From positions 1 through 44,375 of the forward strand of contig NW_019091720.1 in assembly GCF_001949145.1 (NCBI RefSeq): a stretch of 44,375 nucleotides of DNA. Direction: 5' to 3'. The position numbers and the translations under genes were made by a program. Origin of the DNA: Acanthaster planci. Its lineage: Eukaryota; Echinodermata; Asteroidea; Valvatida; Acanthasteridae. The first letter of the stretch is position 1; every line of letters begins with the position of its first letter. The notes below the pieces were generated by a model. The model saw only the letters and a program-made list of their open reading frames with translations. It made no database searches and was not told the DNA's origin. Positions 42,975-44,375 of the stretch are shown one piece after another.

Positions 42975-44375
42975 CTACCCATCCAACCTGTCATCTTTGT
43001 AGTTCACGTATGAGTGGTATCTTTCAAAACACGGAACTGCACACATTGCCTTGTCACACTTGCGACAACATATGGATGTCTGTTTTTGTCCCCCCTGCTT
43101 GGATCTGTCACTACAAATGACACAGTCTGGTTTTCGGCCATTGTCCGTTTTGGAGGGAAAGTGCCCTCTTTCTGTCATTCTTGAAGGAAGATCAGCACGT
43201 GAAGCTCTTCGTCCCTGACGAGTCTGGTTGCGTTCCCATCCCAGAAGCAGGCCCTCGATCACAGCTTGCCAAAACTTTATTGTGGTCAGAGATGCATTGT
43301 CTGGCAAGCTGTTGTACACGATGGAGGCGTTGGCAAGGCATACCTCCAGCATGTGGAAAAACACACGTTTCCACCATTTCACGCTATGATGGCTGTGATT
43401 GTAGTATTGGAAGAATTGATCAGCAAGATCAGTCCCTCCCATGTTTTTGTTGTAGTCCTCGATGGCTGTAGGCTTGTCAACTTTTCTGAAACCCATCAGC
43501 ATTTTCGCGTGATCGCACTCGTTTGTTTGTAAGGGTGCAATCCCCGATGGTTGTGAGAACAGTTACTGGCCTCTTGTCATGCCAGACAATGCAAAGTTGC
43601 CCATTCTTCACATAAAAGGCAGGTGGGTCCCCTTTCTTCATGCTGTTCTCCTTCGGATTGGCTGCTTGTGGCTTTCCTTGTGTGTTGTACCTCACTGTAC
43701 CACAGCATCCAAATCCAAGCTCCGTGAGTTTCGCATACAGTGATGGACTTGTGTAATAGTTGTCACAAAATAAGTTGTGACCCTTGTGTTCAAATCCTTC
43801 CACCAAGTCAAGAATGACACATCCATTGACATTTAAGGTAGGGGGGTGTTCCATGTGAGGGTTGACGGGCTGATTTGCGCCAGCTGGTGCTGGGCGATCC
43901 TCACGTCCTGTGTAGAGCTTCCATTTGCAGGTGTATCCAGTAGCAGATTCGTTGAGTGAAAATGCCTTCCTACCCCACTTGACAGGCTTTTTCGGCATGT
44001 ATTGCACAAAGCCGAGTCTTCCTTTGAATTTTAGCATACTTTCATCCGGGGAAAGATTCTGATGAGGTTTGTACACAGAAGAAAATCGTTGAATGACCAA
44101 GTCCAAAAACGGCTGAAGTTTCCTGAGTTTGGACAGGTTTGCATCTTGGGGACGGGGGGCTTCATTATTGGATAAATGAAGGTACCAAAGAAGGAGTGAG
44201 AAGCGGTTACGTGACATTATTGATGAGTAGAATGTGTTGCGGAGAAGTTCCAGGGTTGACCAGAACATGCGGTATTGGGGCATTCGGTTTATTCCCATGG
44301 CCAGAATTAGTGCTACAAATGCTTTCATCTCACATCAACAGGATTTGATGCCCATTTGGCTGCGTTCTCTGGGTT
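42975..44375 (-). pseudogene. piggyBac transposase, two frameshifts, partial
   Basis: On the minus strand a 283-codon frame (44328-43477) begins MKAFVALILAMGINRMPQYR and contains HQNLSPDESMLKFKG (first catalytic Asp, residue 95) and GHNLFCDNYYTSPSLY (second Asp, residue 189). A 1-nt shift near 43490 moves to the frame 43502-42975, which has AIEDYNKNMGGTDLADQF (third Asp and its companion) and ends in a Cys-rich finger (CVIC...CCRKC...C, residues 127-163). Upstream of 44328 the coding sequence continues in another frame (WASNPVDV) to the window edge, implying a second 1-nt shift. All three catalytic Asp of the DDD family are retained and no in-frame stop breaks the domains, so it is young or affected by sequencing errors. 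It is the plausible source of a TTAA-specific activity for the MITEs here. Confidence 0.92.

Noticed and set aside
1-44375. CRISPR array, operon or bacterial defence system
   Set aside because: The sequence is eukaryotic: spliced exons, animal transposon families and no regularly spaced identical repeats or operon structure.

Overview
The window is animal (metazoan) nuclear DNA, most likely from a marine invertebrate; lancelet, echinoderm, hemichordate and mollusc are all possible and I cannot choose between them. The evidence is spliced coding exons with canonical GT/AG sites, long introns, no operon-like packing, many TACATGTA and AGGCCTA palindromes, and a mixed transposon load including DIRS, Penelope, non-LTR, piggyBac, Tc1, Tigger/pogo and hAT-like elements.

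Only one host gene is convincing. A ZFAND2 (AIRAP/AIRAPL-type, AN1 zinc finger) gene runs on the + strand. Three exons, at 8175-8351, 12412-12527 and 26830-26919, have matching splice phases and together encode the CPLC/HxxxxC segment, the second AN1 finger and the start of the linker. The first AN1 exon (upstream) and the UIM-containing 3' exons were not found. The introns are about 4.1 and 14.3 kb, and the second is packed with transposon remains.

Layout: 1-444 is the truncated end of a TTAA-flanked MITE. 445-8174 is mostly non-coding, with a degenerate tandem array (2755-3050) and two copies of a dispersed repeat. 8175-26919 is the ZFAND2-like gene region; its introns hold a further dispersed-repeat fragment, a three-unit tandem repeat, a MITE, a hAT/DUF4371-like pseudogene on the minus strand (13770-15232), a Penelope-like element bounded by inverted 150-bp repeats (17281-18602), a GIY-YIG endonuclease remnant (19989-20257), and a three-layer nest. 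In the nest a Tc1-like transposase is split by about 5.3 kb that contains a 4-kb Tigger/pogo element (21639-25656), itself split by a 1.12-kb TA-flanked element (23300-24421). 27-31.6 kb carries three more MITE copies and one inverted dispersed repeat. 31.8-36.0 kb is a minus-strand DIRS retrotransposon with inverted terminal repeats, a probable internal complementary region, a tyrosine recombinase with all its catalytic residues and no recognisable reverse transcriptase core; a MITE sits inside it. 38.5-41.06 kb is a decayed CR1/L2-like non-LTR element, also split by a MITE. 42975-44375 is a piggyBac transposase on the minus strand, broken by two frameshifts and running off the window.

The strongest signals are evolutionary. 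Seven copies of one TTAA-target MITE family lie in 44 kb, two of them in older retrotransposons, alongside a nearly intact piggyBac transposase. Removing the insert from the Tigger element restores its reading frame. Hammerhead-ribozyme-like boxes lie in the inverted Penelope repeats. The only two ambiguous bases (N) both fall where MITE copies lack about 90 bp, which points to assembly joins. I did not find evidence for a wholly new biological system.
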